Source of the DNA: Coriobacteriaceae bacterium
Lineage (GTDB): Bacteria; Actinomycetota; Coriobacteriia; Coriobacteriales; Coriobacteriaceae
Assembly: GCA_902399975.1 (NCBI GenBank)
Contig: CABOHA010000002.1
Coordinates: 1 to 64,000 of the forward strand
Length of the DNA stretch: 64,000 bases
Direction of reading: 5' to 3'
The position numbers and the translations under genes were made by a program. The notes under the pieces were generated by a model. It was not told the DNA's origin. It saw nothing but the letters and a program-made list of their open reading frames with translations, and made no database searches. This document shows, in pieces, positions 54,724 to 64,000 of this stretch (the stretch's first letter is position 1; each line of letters starts with the position of its first letter).

Positions 54724-56115
54724 ATGGCATATGACGATAGGGAGACCGGGCTGACGGTCGAGGACCGCGGCTCAAAGTTGGGTCTTCCCCAAAACCAAGA
54801 TGCAGAGGCCAATGTACTGGCCGCTATGCTGCTATCGCCCGAGGTGGTCGAGGAGGCCCAGGTCGAGCTGCAGCCCGATGACTTCTACCGGCCCATTCAT
54901 AAGACCATCTATACCGCGATGGTCGATATGTACAACAGCCGCATTCCCATCGACTCCATCTCGCTGATCGATTACCTGCGCAGCATCAACAAGCTCGATG
55001 CCGTGGGCGGCGAGGCCTACATTTTGGAGCTGATGGGTCAGACCCTGTCGCTCGTGAACTGGCAGCACCATGCCGCCATCGTCCGTCGCGACTCGATGCT
55101 GCGCGAGCTGATCGGTGCCACCAACGAGATCAACGCGCTGGCCTATAACGCCCCTACCGACACCAAGGAGGTCGTGGAGCTGGCCGAGAGCAAGCTGCTC
55201 AAGGTCACGGCGCGCGAGGTCAAGTCGAGCTACAAGACGTTGACCGAGTTTATGGTCGAGGCCTATAACGAGGCCGAGGAAGTATGCCAGGCCGGCGGCC
55301 AGGCTGCGGGCGTGCCCACGGGTTTCCCGTCGCTCGACCGCATGCTCATGGGTTTTCGCGAGGGCCAGCTCATCATTATCGGCGCCCGTCCTGCTGTAGG
55401 TAAGACGTCGTTCGCCTTGAATCTGGCGCTCAACGCTGCCGCCGCTGGTTATACCGTCGGCTTCTTCTCGCTGGAGATGTCGGGCAAGGAAATTGCCCAG
55501 CGTCTGACCTGCGCCTACGCCATGATCTCGATCAGTGACTTTCGCATGGGCCGCATTAGCCCCGAGCAGTGGGCCAATATCAACGAGGCCACGCAGACGC
55601 TGTCCAAGCTCGATATTCTGATTGACGATACGCCCGGCACCACAGTGACCGAGATCCGCGCCAAGAGCCGCCGTATGCTCCACAACAAGGAGAAGGCCAT
55701 CATCATCCTGGACTACCTGCAGCTGGTGAGTCCTCCGCCGGGACGCCGCTCCGAGAGCCGTACCGTCGAGGTTTCGGAGATGTCGCGTGGTCTGAAGATC
55801 ATGGCCAAGGAGCTCAAGATCCCGCTCATCGCGCTGTCACAGCTCTCGCGTCAGGTCGAATCCCGTACCGGCAAGCGCCCGCAGCTTTCCGACCTTCGTG
55901 AATCGGGCTCCATCGAGCAGGACGCCGATATCGTCATGTTCTTGGACCGCTCCGCCGACGAGGCCGAGGCCTCGCGCGACGATCGACCCGACGAGGGCGT
56001 TACGCGTATCGTCGTGGCCAAGAACCGTTCGGGCCCGATCGGCGACGTCGACCTGATGTTCCTGCCGGCATCCACCAAGTTCTATGAGCTTGATGGGGCA
56101 CATGCCGAGGAGTAG
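54724..56115 (+). CDS. dnaB: Replicative DNA helicase DnaB
   Basis: 463 residues from the ATG at 54724 with GAGG six bases upstream; an ATG at 54712 lacks one. A helical N-terminal domain (LPQNQDAEANVLAAMLLSPEVVEEA) and a RecA-type C-terminal ring: Walker A GARPAVGKTSFALN, FSLEMSGKEIAQRL, Walker B IIILDYLQLV, QLSRQVESRTGKRPQLSDLRESGSIEQDAD and a late SGPIGDVDLMF. It unwinds DNA at the fork. No loader gene sits nearby; see the DUF721 protein at 38.8 kb. Confidence 0.96.
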   Translation: MAYDDRETGLTVEDRGSKLGLPQNQDAEANVLAAMLLSPEVVEEAQVELQPDDFYRPIHKTIYTAMVDMYNSRIPIDSISLIDYLRSINKLDAVGGEAYILELMGQTLSLVNWQHHAAIVRRDSMLRELIGATNEINALAYNAPTDTKEVVELAESKLLKVTAREVKSSYKTLTEFMVEAYNEAEEVCQAGGQAAGVPTGFPSLDRMLMGFREGQLIIIGARPAVGKTSFALNLALNAAAAGYTVGFFSLEMSGKEIAQRLTCAYAMISISDFRMGRISPEQWANINEATQTLSKLDILIDDTPGTTVTEIRAKSRRMLHNKEKAIIILDYLQLVSPPPGRRSESRTVEVSEMSRGLKIMAKELKIPLIALSQLSRQVESRTGKRPQLSDLRESGSIEQDADIVMFLDRSADEAEASRDDRPDEGVTRIVVAKNRSGPIGDVDLMFLPASTKFYELDGAHAEE

Positions 56116-56199
56116 GACAGGCGCCCGTTGCACGGGTATACTGGGAATGTTTTGTGCTTCTGCGTGCCGGCGTGGCGCGCAGACAGTCCATGAATGTAA

Positions 56200-57495
<1,296 letters not shown>

Positions 57496-57517
57496 TCGGT
57501 ACCATTCGGTTATTGCG

Positions 57518-57564
57518 ATATACCCCTTTGCAGCCCAAGTGGGCGGCTGAGGGGTATATTTGCT
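57518..57564 (+). terminator. Terminator of purA
   Basis: ATATACCCCT with AGGGGTATAT enclosing an inner CAGCC/GGCTG stem, followed by TTG. Moderate T-tract. Confidence 0.65.
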
Positions 57565-57613
57565 TGCAAAGGGCTCGCGCGGAGCGGGCCATTCATCCAT
57601 AGAGGAGGCACCC

Positions 57614-58918
57614 TTGAAGGCGGACACTCAAACCATCGACATCCTGTTGTTGGGCAGCGGCGGCCGTGAGCATGCTTTGGCAGCTAAGCTCGCAGCATCA
57701 CCGCGCGCCGGCAAGCTCTACATCGCGCCGGGCAACGGCGGCACCGCGAGCTGCGGCGAGAACGTTGTTCTCGACGACTGCGATCCTGCGGCCGTGGCGG
57801 CGTTTGCGCAGAGCCACGGATGCGGACTCGTGGTAATTGGCCCCGAGGCTCCGCTCGTGGCGGGCGTGGCCGACGCCGTGCGCGCGGCGGGTATTCCCTG
57901 CTTTGGCCCGGGTGCCGAGGGCGCCCAGATGGAGGGCTCCAAGCTGTTCTCCAAGCAGCTCATGGGGCGTGCGGGCATTCCGACGGCAGCCTACGGCTCG
58001 TTTACCGACGAGGCTTCGGCTCTCGCCTACGTGCGTGAGCAGGGCGCTCCGTTGGTCGTCAAGGCCGACGGCCTTGCCGCGGGCAAGGGCGTTATCGTGG
58101 CGACCGAACTTGAGCAGGCCGAGGAGGCCGTGCGCGAGTGCTTTGGCGGCACCTTTGGCGATGCCGGCAACACCGTGGTCATCGAGGAGATGCTTGTTGG
58201 TCCCGAGTGCTCGCTGCTGGCCTTTACCGACGGCAAGACCGTGCGCCCCATGGCCACCTCGCAGGACCACAAGCGCGCGCTCGAGGGCGACAAGGGCCCC
58301 AACACCGGCGGCATGGGCGTCTACAGCCCGGTGCCTATCGTGACCGACGAGGAACACGCCACCATGGTGGCGGTCATGGAGCAGACCGTGGCTGAGCTTG
58401 CCGCCGAGGGCATCGACTACCGCGGCTGCCTGTACGGCGGCTTTATGCTCACGCCTGCCGGTCCCAAGGTACTGGAGTTCAATGCCCGCTTTGGCGACCC
58501 CGAGACGCAGGTCGTGCTGCCGCGCCTTAAGAACGACCTGGTTGAGGTCATGCTGGCCTGCGCCAACTGCGAGCTCGATCAGATTGAGCTCGACTGGCGT
58601 GACGAGTGGGCTGTGGCCGTTGTCCTGACGAGCGCGGGCTATCCCGGCAGCTACGAGAAGGGCAAGGTCATCACCGGTATCGCCGACGCCGAGGCCATGG
58701 AGAACGTGACCGTGTACCACGCGGGCACTGCCATGGTGGACGGCCAGCTCGTGACCAATGGTGGCCGCGTGCTTGCCGTGACCGCTCTGGGCGACACGTT
58801 CGAGAACGCTCGCAACCTTGCCTACGAGGCCTGCGAGAAGATTGATTTTGAAGGCAAGACCCTGCGCCACGACATCGGCCTGCGCGCGCTGCGCGGCCGC
58901 GACGCCTGGGATGCCTAA
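57614..58918 (+). CDS. purD: Phosphoribosylamine--glycine ligase
   Basis: 434 residues. GAR synthetase, an ATP-grasp enzyme of purine synthesis. The TTG at 57614 is chosen for AGGAGG five bases upstream; a longer frame to 57560 runs into the purA terminator. Motifs: [68 protein letters not shown] and [13 protein letters not shown]. Followed by the NUDIX gene. Confidence 0.96.
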   Translation: MKADTQTIDILLLGSGGREHALAAKLAASPRAGKLYIAPGNGGTASCGENVVLDDCDPAAVAAFAQSHGCGLVVIGPEAPLVAGVADAVRAAGIPCFGPGAEGAQMEGSKLFSKQLMGRAGIPTAAYGSFTDEASALAYVREQGAPLVVKADGLAAGKGVIVATELEQAEEAVRECFGGTFGDAGNTVVIEEMLVGPECSLLAFTDGKTVRPMATSQDHKRALEGDKGPNTGGMGVYSPVPIVTDEEHATMVAVMEQTVAELAAEGIDYRGCLYGGFMLTPAGPKVLEFNARFGDPETQVVLPRLKNDLVEVMLACANCELDQIELDWRDEWAVAVVLTSAGYPGSYEKGKVITGIADAEAMENVTVYHAGTAMVDGQLVTNGGRVLAVTALGDTFENARNLAYEACEKIDFEGKTLRHDIGLRALRGRDAWDA

Positions 58919-58939
58919 AATCCGAGAGGAATGAGACGG

Positions 58940-59635
58940 ATGGACGAGAAGAACGAAGAGCTCGTGGATGCGCAGATCGTTGAAGAGGGCAGCCGCATGT
59001 ATGGGCACGCCGAGGGCGAGCCTGGCGGCGAGGTCGCTGACGAGCCGGCGCTGGTGCTGGGCGACGACGACCCGCACGATGCCGAGCTGCACGAGAAGAT
59101 TCTTTCGGAGGAGTGCGCCTGGAAGGGCAAGATCCTCGACGTCCACCGTCTTGAGGTTGAGCTGCCCAACGGTCGCCGCAGCGCCCGCGATATCGTTCGC
59201 CATCCGGGTGCGGCGGCCGTTGTAGCGCTGACCGAGAGCGGCAAGATCGTACTGGTGCGTCAGTACCGCACCGCTATCGACCGCGTGACGGTCGAGATTC
59301 CCGCCGGCAAGCTCGATCCAGGCGAGGACCCGCTCGATTGCGCCAAACGCGAGCTGCATGAGGAGACGGGCTTTAGGGCTGATCGCATTCGCTTTTTGAC
59401 GTCGATTGTCACGTCCTGCGGTTTTTGCGACGAGATCATTCACATCTACTTGGCTACCAAGTTGGAGTTTGATGCGCCCAACCCCGACGATGACGAGTTT
59501 GTCAACGTTGACCTGGTGCCGCTGCACGAGCTGATCGACGCCGTGCTCGACGGCAAGATCGAAGATGCCAAGACCGTCGTGGGCGCCTTGGCCTGCGATA
59601 GCATCGCGCATCGACTTGGTGGAGCCGAACTGTAA
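58940..59635 (+). CDS. NUDIX hydrolase, ADP-ribose pyrophosphatase-like
   Basis: 231 residues from the ATG at 58940 with GAGAGGA nine bases upstream; an ATG at 58931 is too near the same site. An acidic N-terminal extension of about 55 residues is followed by an ADP-ribose pyrophosphatase-type domain (about 60-231) with the NUDIX box GKLDPGEDPLDCAKRELHEETGF (Gx5Ex7REUxEExGU). It hydrolyses a nucleoside diphosphate linked to another group, probably ADP-ribose. It lies 21 bases after purD and is likely co-transcribed. Confidence 0.9.
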   Translation: MDEKNEELVDAQIVEEGSRMYGHAEGEPGGEVADEPALVLGDDDPHDAELHEKILSEECAWKGKILDVHRLEVELPNGRRSARDIVRHPGAAAVVALTESGKIVLVRQYRTAIDRVTVEIPAGKLDPGEDPLDCAKRELHEETGFRADRIRFLTSIVTSCGFCDEIIHIYLATKLEFDAPNPDDDEFVNVDLVPLHELIDAVLDGKIEDAKTVVGALACDSIAHRLGGAEL

Positions 59636-59715
59636 CGAGCGGGATGGCCCCTGGGTCATTTAGCCAATTTTGTTGAAGCGGGGTTATGATCCCGCAGGTT
59701 TGTATGAGTCAGCGA

Positions 59716-59813
59716 AAGTGCTCCATTTGAGACAAGGTGGCCTAAAAGAGGAGGGAAGCGTATGGATATACGCGACCGACGATTGAAGGCCAGATTGTCC
59801 AAATGGAGCACTT
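59716..59813. repeat. Inverted repeat in the ABC-transporter leader
   Basis: AAGTGCTCCATTTG (59716-59729) and its perfect complement CAAATGGAGCACTT (59800-59813) extend inward to about 28 imperfect bases each. The enclosed loop contains GAGGAGG and an ATG at 59762. A second hairpin, ACGCGGTTT with AAACCGCGT (59830-59851), ends at the ribosome-binding site of the preferred start. Confidence 0.65.
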
Positions 59814-59860
59814 GCAGCGTCGAGACGAAACGCGGTTTGGTAAAACCGCGTAAGGTGATT

Positions 59861-61633
59861 ATGCTGAAGAGGTTTCTTTCTTACTACAAGCCCCAGATGG
59901 GGCTTTTTGTTGCTGATACTGTTTGCGCTCTGGTGCTTGCCGCCATTGACCTGGCGTTCCCCATTATCCTGCGCAATTTGACCGGTGGGCTATTTACTCA
60001 GGGTCAGGCTGCCATTATGCAGGCGCTCGGCATGATCGCGGTGGGCTTGGTGCTGATGTATGCCGTCCGCTGCGCCTGCCGCTATTTTGTGAGCTATTGG
60101 GGCCACGTGATGGGCGCGCGCATGGAGTCCAAGATGCGCGAGGACCTGTTCGACCAGTACGAGCGCTTTAGTTTTGCGTACTTCGATCGCAACAGCTCGG
60201 GCGACATGATGAGCCGCGTGGTCAACGACCTGTTCGATATCTGCGAGGCGGCGCACCACGTGCCCGAGTGGATCATCATCTGCGGCATCGAGATTATCGG
60301 CTCGTTTGTGATCCTCTTTACCATCGCCCCGGTGCTGGCGCTTGCCATGGCTGCGGTGACAGCAGCGTTTTCGGTCATCATGTTTTGGCAGAACATGCGC
60401 ATGCGCGAGGTCTTTAGCGACAATCGCAAAAAGATCAGCGGCATCAATGCACAGCTGCAGGATTCGCTGGCGGGCATGCGCGTGGTCAAGAGCTTTGCCA
60501 ATGAGGAGACCGAGCGCTCTAAGTTCCGCGCCTCCAACAATCGCTATCTTTCGTCCAAGGAGAACATGTATCACGCCATGGGCGTCTATACTGCGACGTA
60601 TGGCCTGCTCTCGGGTGTGCTCTATGTGATCGTGGTACTGCTGGGCGGCTGGCTGGTCGCCCAGGGACAGCTGCAGGCGGTCGATATGGCGACCTTTGCA
60701 CTCTATATTTCGCTGTTCTGCACGCCGCTCGAGACACTCGTCAATTCGGCCGAAACGTATCAGAAGGCCATCGCCGGCTTTAAGCGTATGGACGAGGTGC
60801 TCTCGACCGCGCCGGATATCCAGGACAAGCCGGGCGCTACGGATCTGCAGGTGACTGCCGGCGCCGTGGATTATCACGACGTGTGCTTTAACTACGAGGA
60901 TGTTGAGCTGGGCGAGGGTGATGCCGAAGAGCGTCCCGTTATCGACCATATGAATCTGTCCATCAAGCCCGGGCAGACCATCGCTTTGGTTGGCCCTTCG
61001 GGTGGTGGCAAGTCCACGACCTGTTCGCTGCTGCCGCGCTTTTATGACGTGGCTGCCGGATCCATTAGCATCGACGGTCAGGACGTGCGCGATGTGACGC
61101 AGCAGAGCCTGCGCCGCGCCATCGGCCTGGTGCAGCAGGATGTCTACCTGTTTGACGGAACAATCGGCGAGAACATCGCCTACGGCAAGCCGGGCGCTAC
61201 GGCGGAAGAAATTGCCGAGGCTGCCCGCCGCGCCAATATCGATACCTTTATCGAATCGCTTCCTCAGGGCTACGACACCGTGGTGGGCGAGCGCGGCAGC
61301 CGTCTTTCGGGTGGACAGAAGCAGCGCGTTGCCATTGCGCGCGTGTTTCTCAAGAACCCCAAGATCCTGATTTTGGACGAGGCGACGAGTGCTTTGGATA
61401 ACGAGAGCGAGGAGGCGGTGCAGGAGTCACTCGAAGAGCTGGCACGCGGCCGCACCACGATTATCATTGCCCATCGTCTTTCGACTATTAAGCATGCCGA
61501 TGAGATTGCGACCGTTGAGCATGGTCGCGTTGTGGAGCGTGGCACGCACGAGGAGCTTCTCGCCCGTGGCGGCACCTATGCCCGTTACTATCGAATGCAG
61601 TTCGAAGGTGCGCGTGCGCACGAGCTCGACTGA
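59861..61633 (+). CDS. ABC exporter, fused permease and ATPase
   Basis: 590 residues. Six membrane helices (about 16-280), then an ATPase domain with Walker A GPSGGGKSTT, LSGGQKQRVAIARVFL signature, Walker B ILILDEATSAL and switch His (IAHRLST). An exporter (ABCB-type), acting as a dimer or heterodimer. I prefer the ATG at 59861 (AAGGTG upstream; MLKRFLSYYKP is the usual family start). An in-frame ATG at 59762 with GAGGAGG would add 33 charged residues encoded partly by the inverted repeat; that version cannot be excluded. Substrate unknown. Confidence 0.9.
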   Translation: MLKRFLSYYKPQMGLFVADTVCALVLAAIDLAFPIILRNLTGGLFTQGQAAIMQALGMIAVGLVLMYAVRCACRYFVSYWGHVMGARMESKMREDLFDQYERFSFAYFDRNSSGDMMSRVVNDLFDICEAAHHVPEWIIICGIEIIGSFVILFTIAPVLALAMAAVTAAFSVIMFWQNMRMREVFSDNRKKISGINAQLQDSLAGMRVVKSFANEETERSKFRASNNRYLSSKENMYHAMGVYTATYGLLSGVLYVIVVLLGGWLVAQGQLQAVDMATFALYISLFCTPLETLVNSAETYQKAIAGFKRMDEVLSTAPDIQDKPGATDLQVTAGAVDYHDVCFNYEDVELGEGDAEERPVIDHMNLSIKPGQTIALVGPSGGGKSTTCSLLPRFYDVAAGSISIDGQDVRDVTQQSLRRAIGLVQQDVYLFDGTIGENIAYGKPGATAEEIAEAARRANIDTFIESLPQGYDTVVGERGSRLSGGQKQRVAIARVFLKNPKILILDEATSALDNESEEAVQESLEELARGRTTIIIAHRLSTIKHADEIATVEHGRVVERGTHEELLARGGTYARYYRMQFEGARAHELD

Positions 61634-61652
61634 TTGATATGACAGGAAGTTT

Positions 61653-62618
61653 ATGGCTGACAAGAACCCTTTGACTCCGGAAGAAGTGACGGAGTTATTC
61701 TCCGAAATCGATGCATCCGGTGTCTTGGATCCCACGCTTGCCAAAAAGCGAACCGAGCGCATGCGTGAGAAGGAGGCTGCGGCCAAGCGCGGTGACAAAG
61801 CGGCGCTAGCGCAGCTGCGCAGCGAGGACCGCGCGAGCCAGGCAAAACATATCGACCCGCTGTCCGAGGACGATCCTTCGGGCTCGCAGGTGAGCCATAC
61901 CATTACGAAGACCGCGATGGCCGTGGTCATCGGTATTCTGGTGCTGATCGTGGGCATGCAGATCGGCTACGGCGTGATGCGCCGTCTGAATACCGCCAAC
62001 CTGTCCGAGAGCGTTTCGTTGGATACCGTTTCGACGGCGCTGAAGGGCGGCCTTGAGTGGGGCAACGGCTTTACGCAGTTCCCGCTCGACTTTACCGTCG
62101 ATGAAGCTGATGAGCGTACGGGCACGGTCGAGGTGACGGTGTTGGACACATCGTCTGCCAACGAGCTCGAGCTGCTGTCCAACGGGCAGATTCAGGCCGC
62201 TGCGCTTGCGACCAACGCGCTGCTCAACGATAAGATCGACCGCGTGGTGTATAACGTTCACGCCTATATCGACGAGGATAGCAACATTCAGCACGATTCC
62301 TTCTTTGGCATGTTTCCCGCGCGGGGTCATCAGAGCGCCATTTTGACGTTTGTGTGGACCAAGAGCTCATCCAACGCCACGAGCATCGACTGGAAGATGC
62401 GCATCGTAAGCATGGACGACACCATTGCCGAGCGCATTCAAAAACAGGTGAACTCGGTTTCGTCGCTGATCGAGGACCCGGTGGTGAGCCAGACCAAGAT
62501 TGACGAGGAAAAGGCCGAACGTGACCTGGAGCATCGTCTGCATGGCCGCGAGATTTTCCGCGGCGGCAAGCCCGATCGCTCACCGTCCGATCTGCTGGAA
62601 CAGGACAAGAAAAAGTAA
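61653..62618 (+). CDS. Single-helix membrane protein of unknown function
   Basis: 321 residues. A charged cytosolic part (about 1-88) with an amphipathic KKRTERMREKEAAAKRGDK stretch, a membrane helix (about 89-110; MAVVIGILVLIVGMQIGYGVM) and an external part of about 210 residues with beta-rich segments. It starts 19 bases after the ABC transporter, so it probably shares its transcript. No family recognised. Confidence 0.65.
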   Translation: MADKNPLTPEEVTELFSEIDASGVLDPTLAKKRTERMREKEAAAKRGDKAALAQLRSEDRASQAKHIDPLSEDDPSGSQVSHTITKTAMAVVIGILVLIVGMQIGYGVMRRLNTANLSESVSLDTVSTALKGGLEWGNGFTQFPLDFTVDEADERTGTVEVTVLDTSSANELELLSNGQIQAAALATNALLNDKIDRVVYNVHAYIDEDSNIQHDSFFGMFPARGHQSAILTFVWTKSSSNATSIDWKMRIVSMDDTIAERIQKQVNSVSSLIEDPVVSQTKIDEEKAERDLEHRLHGREIFRGGKPDRSPSDLLEQDKKK

Positions 62619-62624
62619 GACGCC

Positions 62625-62665
62625 ATCATCCCGCGTGAGCCACAAGCCCCGCGGGATGATTTTTC
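62625..62665 (+). terminator. Terminator before carA
   Basis: ATCATCCCGCG with CGCGGGATGAT around a 14-base loop, followed by TTTTTC. Confidence 0.9.
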
Positions 62666-62789
62666 TGGGACGGGGATTAAATAATCATTATGCATAGAAA
62701 GTCATAATTATCATTTCGTAAACAATTTGATGAAATTAACGCCATGAGGCATGCTTGCGGTTACAATACCGCGAGGCCTAACTACACAC

Positions 62790-62820
62790 CTTTAAGCCGG
62801 TCCTGTGAGACCGGGAAGGA
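62790..62820 (+). promoter_or_regulatory. PyrR-type binding site overlapping the carA start region
   Basis: CTTTAA, then the hairpin CCGGTC-CTGTGA-GACCGG (62797-62814), then AAGGAG, the ribosome-binding site of carA. This matches the PyrR RNA-binding loop consensus (TTTAA, stem with GTCC..GAGa.., AAGG). Bound PyrR (with UMP or UTP) would block translation rather than cause attenuation. PyrR itself is not in the window. Confidence 0.75.
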
Positions 62821-62825
62821 GAATT

Positions 62826-64000
62826 ATGGCGAACAACCATACCGCGGGCGCTGCCGCCTGCACCTTCGCGCCCAGCGAGCTTTGCCAGCGTATGCTGGCC
62901 AAAACCAGCAAGGGCACCTGCGGTCCCTGTATCCTGTATCTTGAGGATGGGACCATTTTTTATGGACGTGCATGCGGCGCCGAGGGCACCGCGACCGGCG
63001 AAGTCTGCTTCAACACCTCGCTCGAGGGCTACTTTGAGGTCATGACCGACCCGAGTTATGCCGGCCAAATTGTAACCATGACCTATCCGCAGATCGGCAA
63101 TTACGGTATCGACGAGACCGATGTCCAGTCGGCCTTCCCCGGCGACGCCGTGCGCCCTGCGAGCGCTCCGGCTATGCGCGGCATGATCGTTCGCGATATG
63201 TGCGCCACGCCTTCTAACTGGCGCTCGGCCGTCAGCGTGCCGGAGTACCTGCGCGCTCACGGCATCGTCGCTATCGAGGGTATCGACACCCGCGCTCTGG
63301 TGCGCCATCTGCGCGACAATGGTTCCAAGATGGGCATTATCTCGACCGAGATCTTCGACGTCGACGAGCTTGCCGAGCGCTTGTCCGCTGCGCCCACGCT
63401 GGTAGGCGAGAACCTGGTCAAGACCGTAAGTTGCCCCGCGCCTCACGAGTTTGTGGCCGCCGACCTGCCTGCCACGCATGACTTTGCGCTTGCGGCTGCC
63501 GCTCCTGCCCGTCACAAAGTGGTCGCCTACGACTGCGGTGTGAAGCGCGGTATTCTGGAGGGCCTGGTCCGTGCCGGCTGCGATCTCACCGTCGTGCCGT
63601 GGGATACGCCCGCCCAGCAGGTGCTCGACATGAATCCCGATGGCGTCTTTTTGTCCAACGGCCCCGGCGACCCCGATGCCGTGGTGGAGACCTATGAGCA
63701 GGTACAGCAGCTGATCGGCAAGGTGCCGGTCTTTGGCATTTGCCTCGGTCACCAGATGATCAGCCTGGCCTGCGGCGCCCAAATGGAAAAGCTTAAATTC
63801 GGTCACCGTGGCGGTAACCAGCCGGTCATGAATCTGGTGAGCCGTCGCGTGGAGATCACCGCGCAAAACCACGGCTTTGGCCTGCTGTTCCCCAGTCTGG
63901 GCAAACTGATTCCGGAGCTTTCCGGCGGCGAAACCGAGTATGCGGCCGACGGTGACCTGCGCGCCTGGGTGCGTCGCGGCATCGCGCCGGTCGTGATGAA
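62826..64000 (+). CDS. carA: Carbamoyl-phosphate synthase small subunit (partial)
   Basis: 391 codons are present before the window ends; the last residues are missing. The glutaminase subunit that supplies ammonia for carbamoyl phosphate. N-terminal extension of about 33 residues, then GPCILYLEDGTIFYGRACGAEGTATGEVCFNTSLEGYFEVMTDPSYAGQIV; the glutaminase domain has VVAYDCGVKRGIL, FLSNGPGDPD and the nucleophile in FGICLGHQMI, followed by NHGF. Start ATG at 62826 is preceded by AAGGAG, inside the PyrR-type site. It probably heads a pyr or carAB operon beyond the window. Confidence 0.95.
   Translation, partial: MANNHTAGAAACTFAPSELCQRMLAKTSKGTCGPCILYLEDGTIFYGRACGAEGTATGEVCFNTSLEGYFEVMTDPSYAGQIVTMTYPQIGNYGIDETDVQSAFPGDAVRPASAPAMRGMIVRDMCATPSNWRSAVSVPEYLRAHGIVAIEGIDTRALVRHLRDNGSKMGIISTEIFDVDELAERLSAAPTLVGENLVKTVSCPAPHEFVAADLPATHDFALAAAAPARHKVVAYDCGVKRGILEGLVRAGCDLTVVPWDTPAQQVLDMNPDGVFLSNGPGDPDAVVETYEQVQQLIGKVPVFGICLGHQMISLACGAQMEKLKFGHRGGNQPVMNLVSRRVEITAQNHGFGLLFPSLGKLIPELSGGETEYAADGDLRAWVRRGIAPVVM

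Overview
The window is a chromosomal segment of a high-GC Gram-positive bacterium, most likely a Coriobacteriia member close to Collinsella. That is inferred from gene order, GC-rich codon use with frequent GTG/TTG starts, a paired WYL locus, an M28-type membrane protein and an LPXTG/thioester adhesin. It is centred on the replication origin. Left of about 33 kb most genes run on the minus strand (rpmH, rnpA, yidD, yidC, jag, rsmG, parA, parB and beyond). Right of it most run on the plus strand (dnaA, dnaN, recF, a DUF721 gene, gyrB, gyrA, typA, rpsF-ssb-rpsR-rplI, dnaB, purA, purD, carA). Transcription therefore mostly points away from oriC.

Layout. 0-1.7 kb: an AT-rich patch with a TraX-like membrane protein beside tRNA-Lys. 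1.7-13.5 kb: M29 aminopeptidase, purC, a two-component system, a Tat lipoprotein, a substrate-binding protein/diguanylate cyclase pair, purB and tRNA-Gly with a repeat array. 13.7-17.2 kb: a sortase-anchored thioester adhesin. 17.2-27.7 kb: an M28-like membrane protein with a very long disordered insert, two WYL regulators, a DinG-type helicase/exonuclease, ddl and rlmN. 27.7-33 kb: chromosome partition, ribosome assembly and membrane insertion genes with three perfect parS sites. 33-44.5 kb: an unusual GHKL-ATPase/winged-helix gene, then the replication initiation and gyrase genes. 44.5-52.3 kb: tRNA Ile-Ala-Ile, typA, a bactofilin-like membrane protein, a TRIC channel, a repeat-flanked PD-(D/E)xK nuclease cassette and two tRNA-Ser genes. 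52.7-64 kb: the S6-SSB-S18-L9 cluster, dnaB, purA, purD, a NUDIX hydrolase, an ABC exporter, and carA (cut by the window end) behind a PyrR-type leader.

Replication genes dominate: DnaA, the beta clamp, RecF, both gyrase subunits, SSB, the DnaB helicase, a DciA-like candidate loader, and ParAB-parS for segregation. Purine synthesis is represented by purA, purB, purC and purD at separate loci, and pyrimidine synthesis by carA.

The most unusual features are the GHKL-linker-winged-helix protein directly upstream of dnaA, the nuclease gene bracketed by two hairpin-forming 62-bp direct repeats, the arrays built from tRNA 3'-end copies next to tRNA-Lys, tRNA-Gly and tRNA-Ser, a 136-nt inverted-repeat element before the Ile-Ala-Ile cluster, and the probable pseudo-peptidase split by about 640 low-complexity residues. 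All calls come from reading the sequence; no database search was possible.
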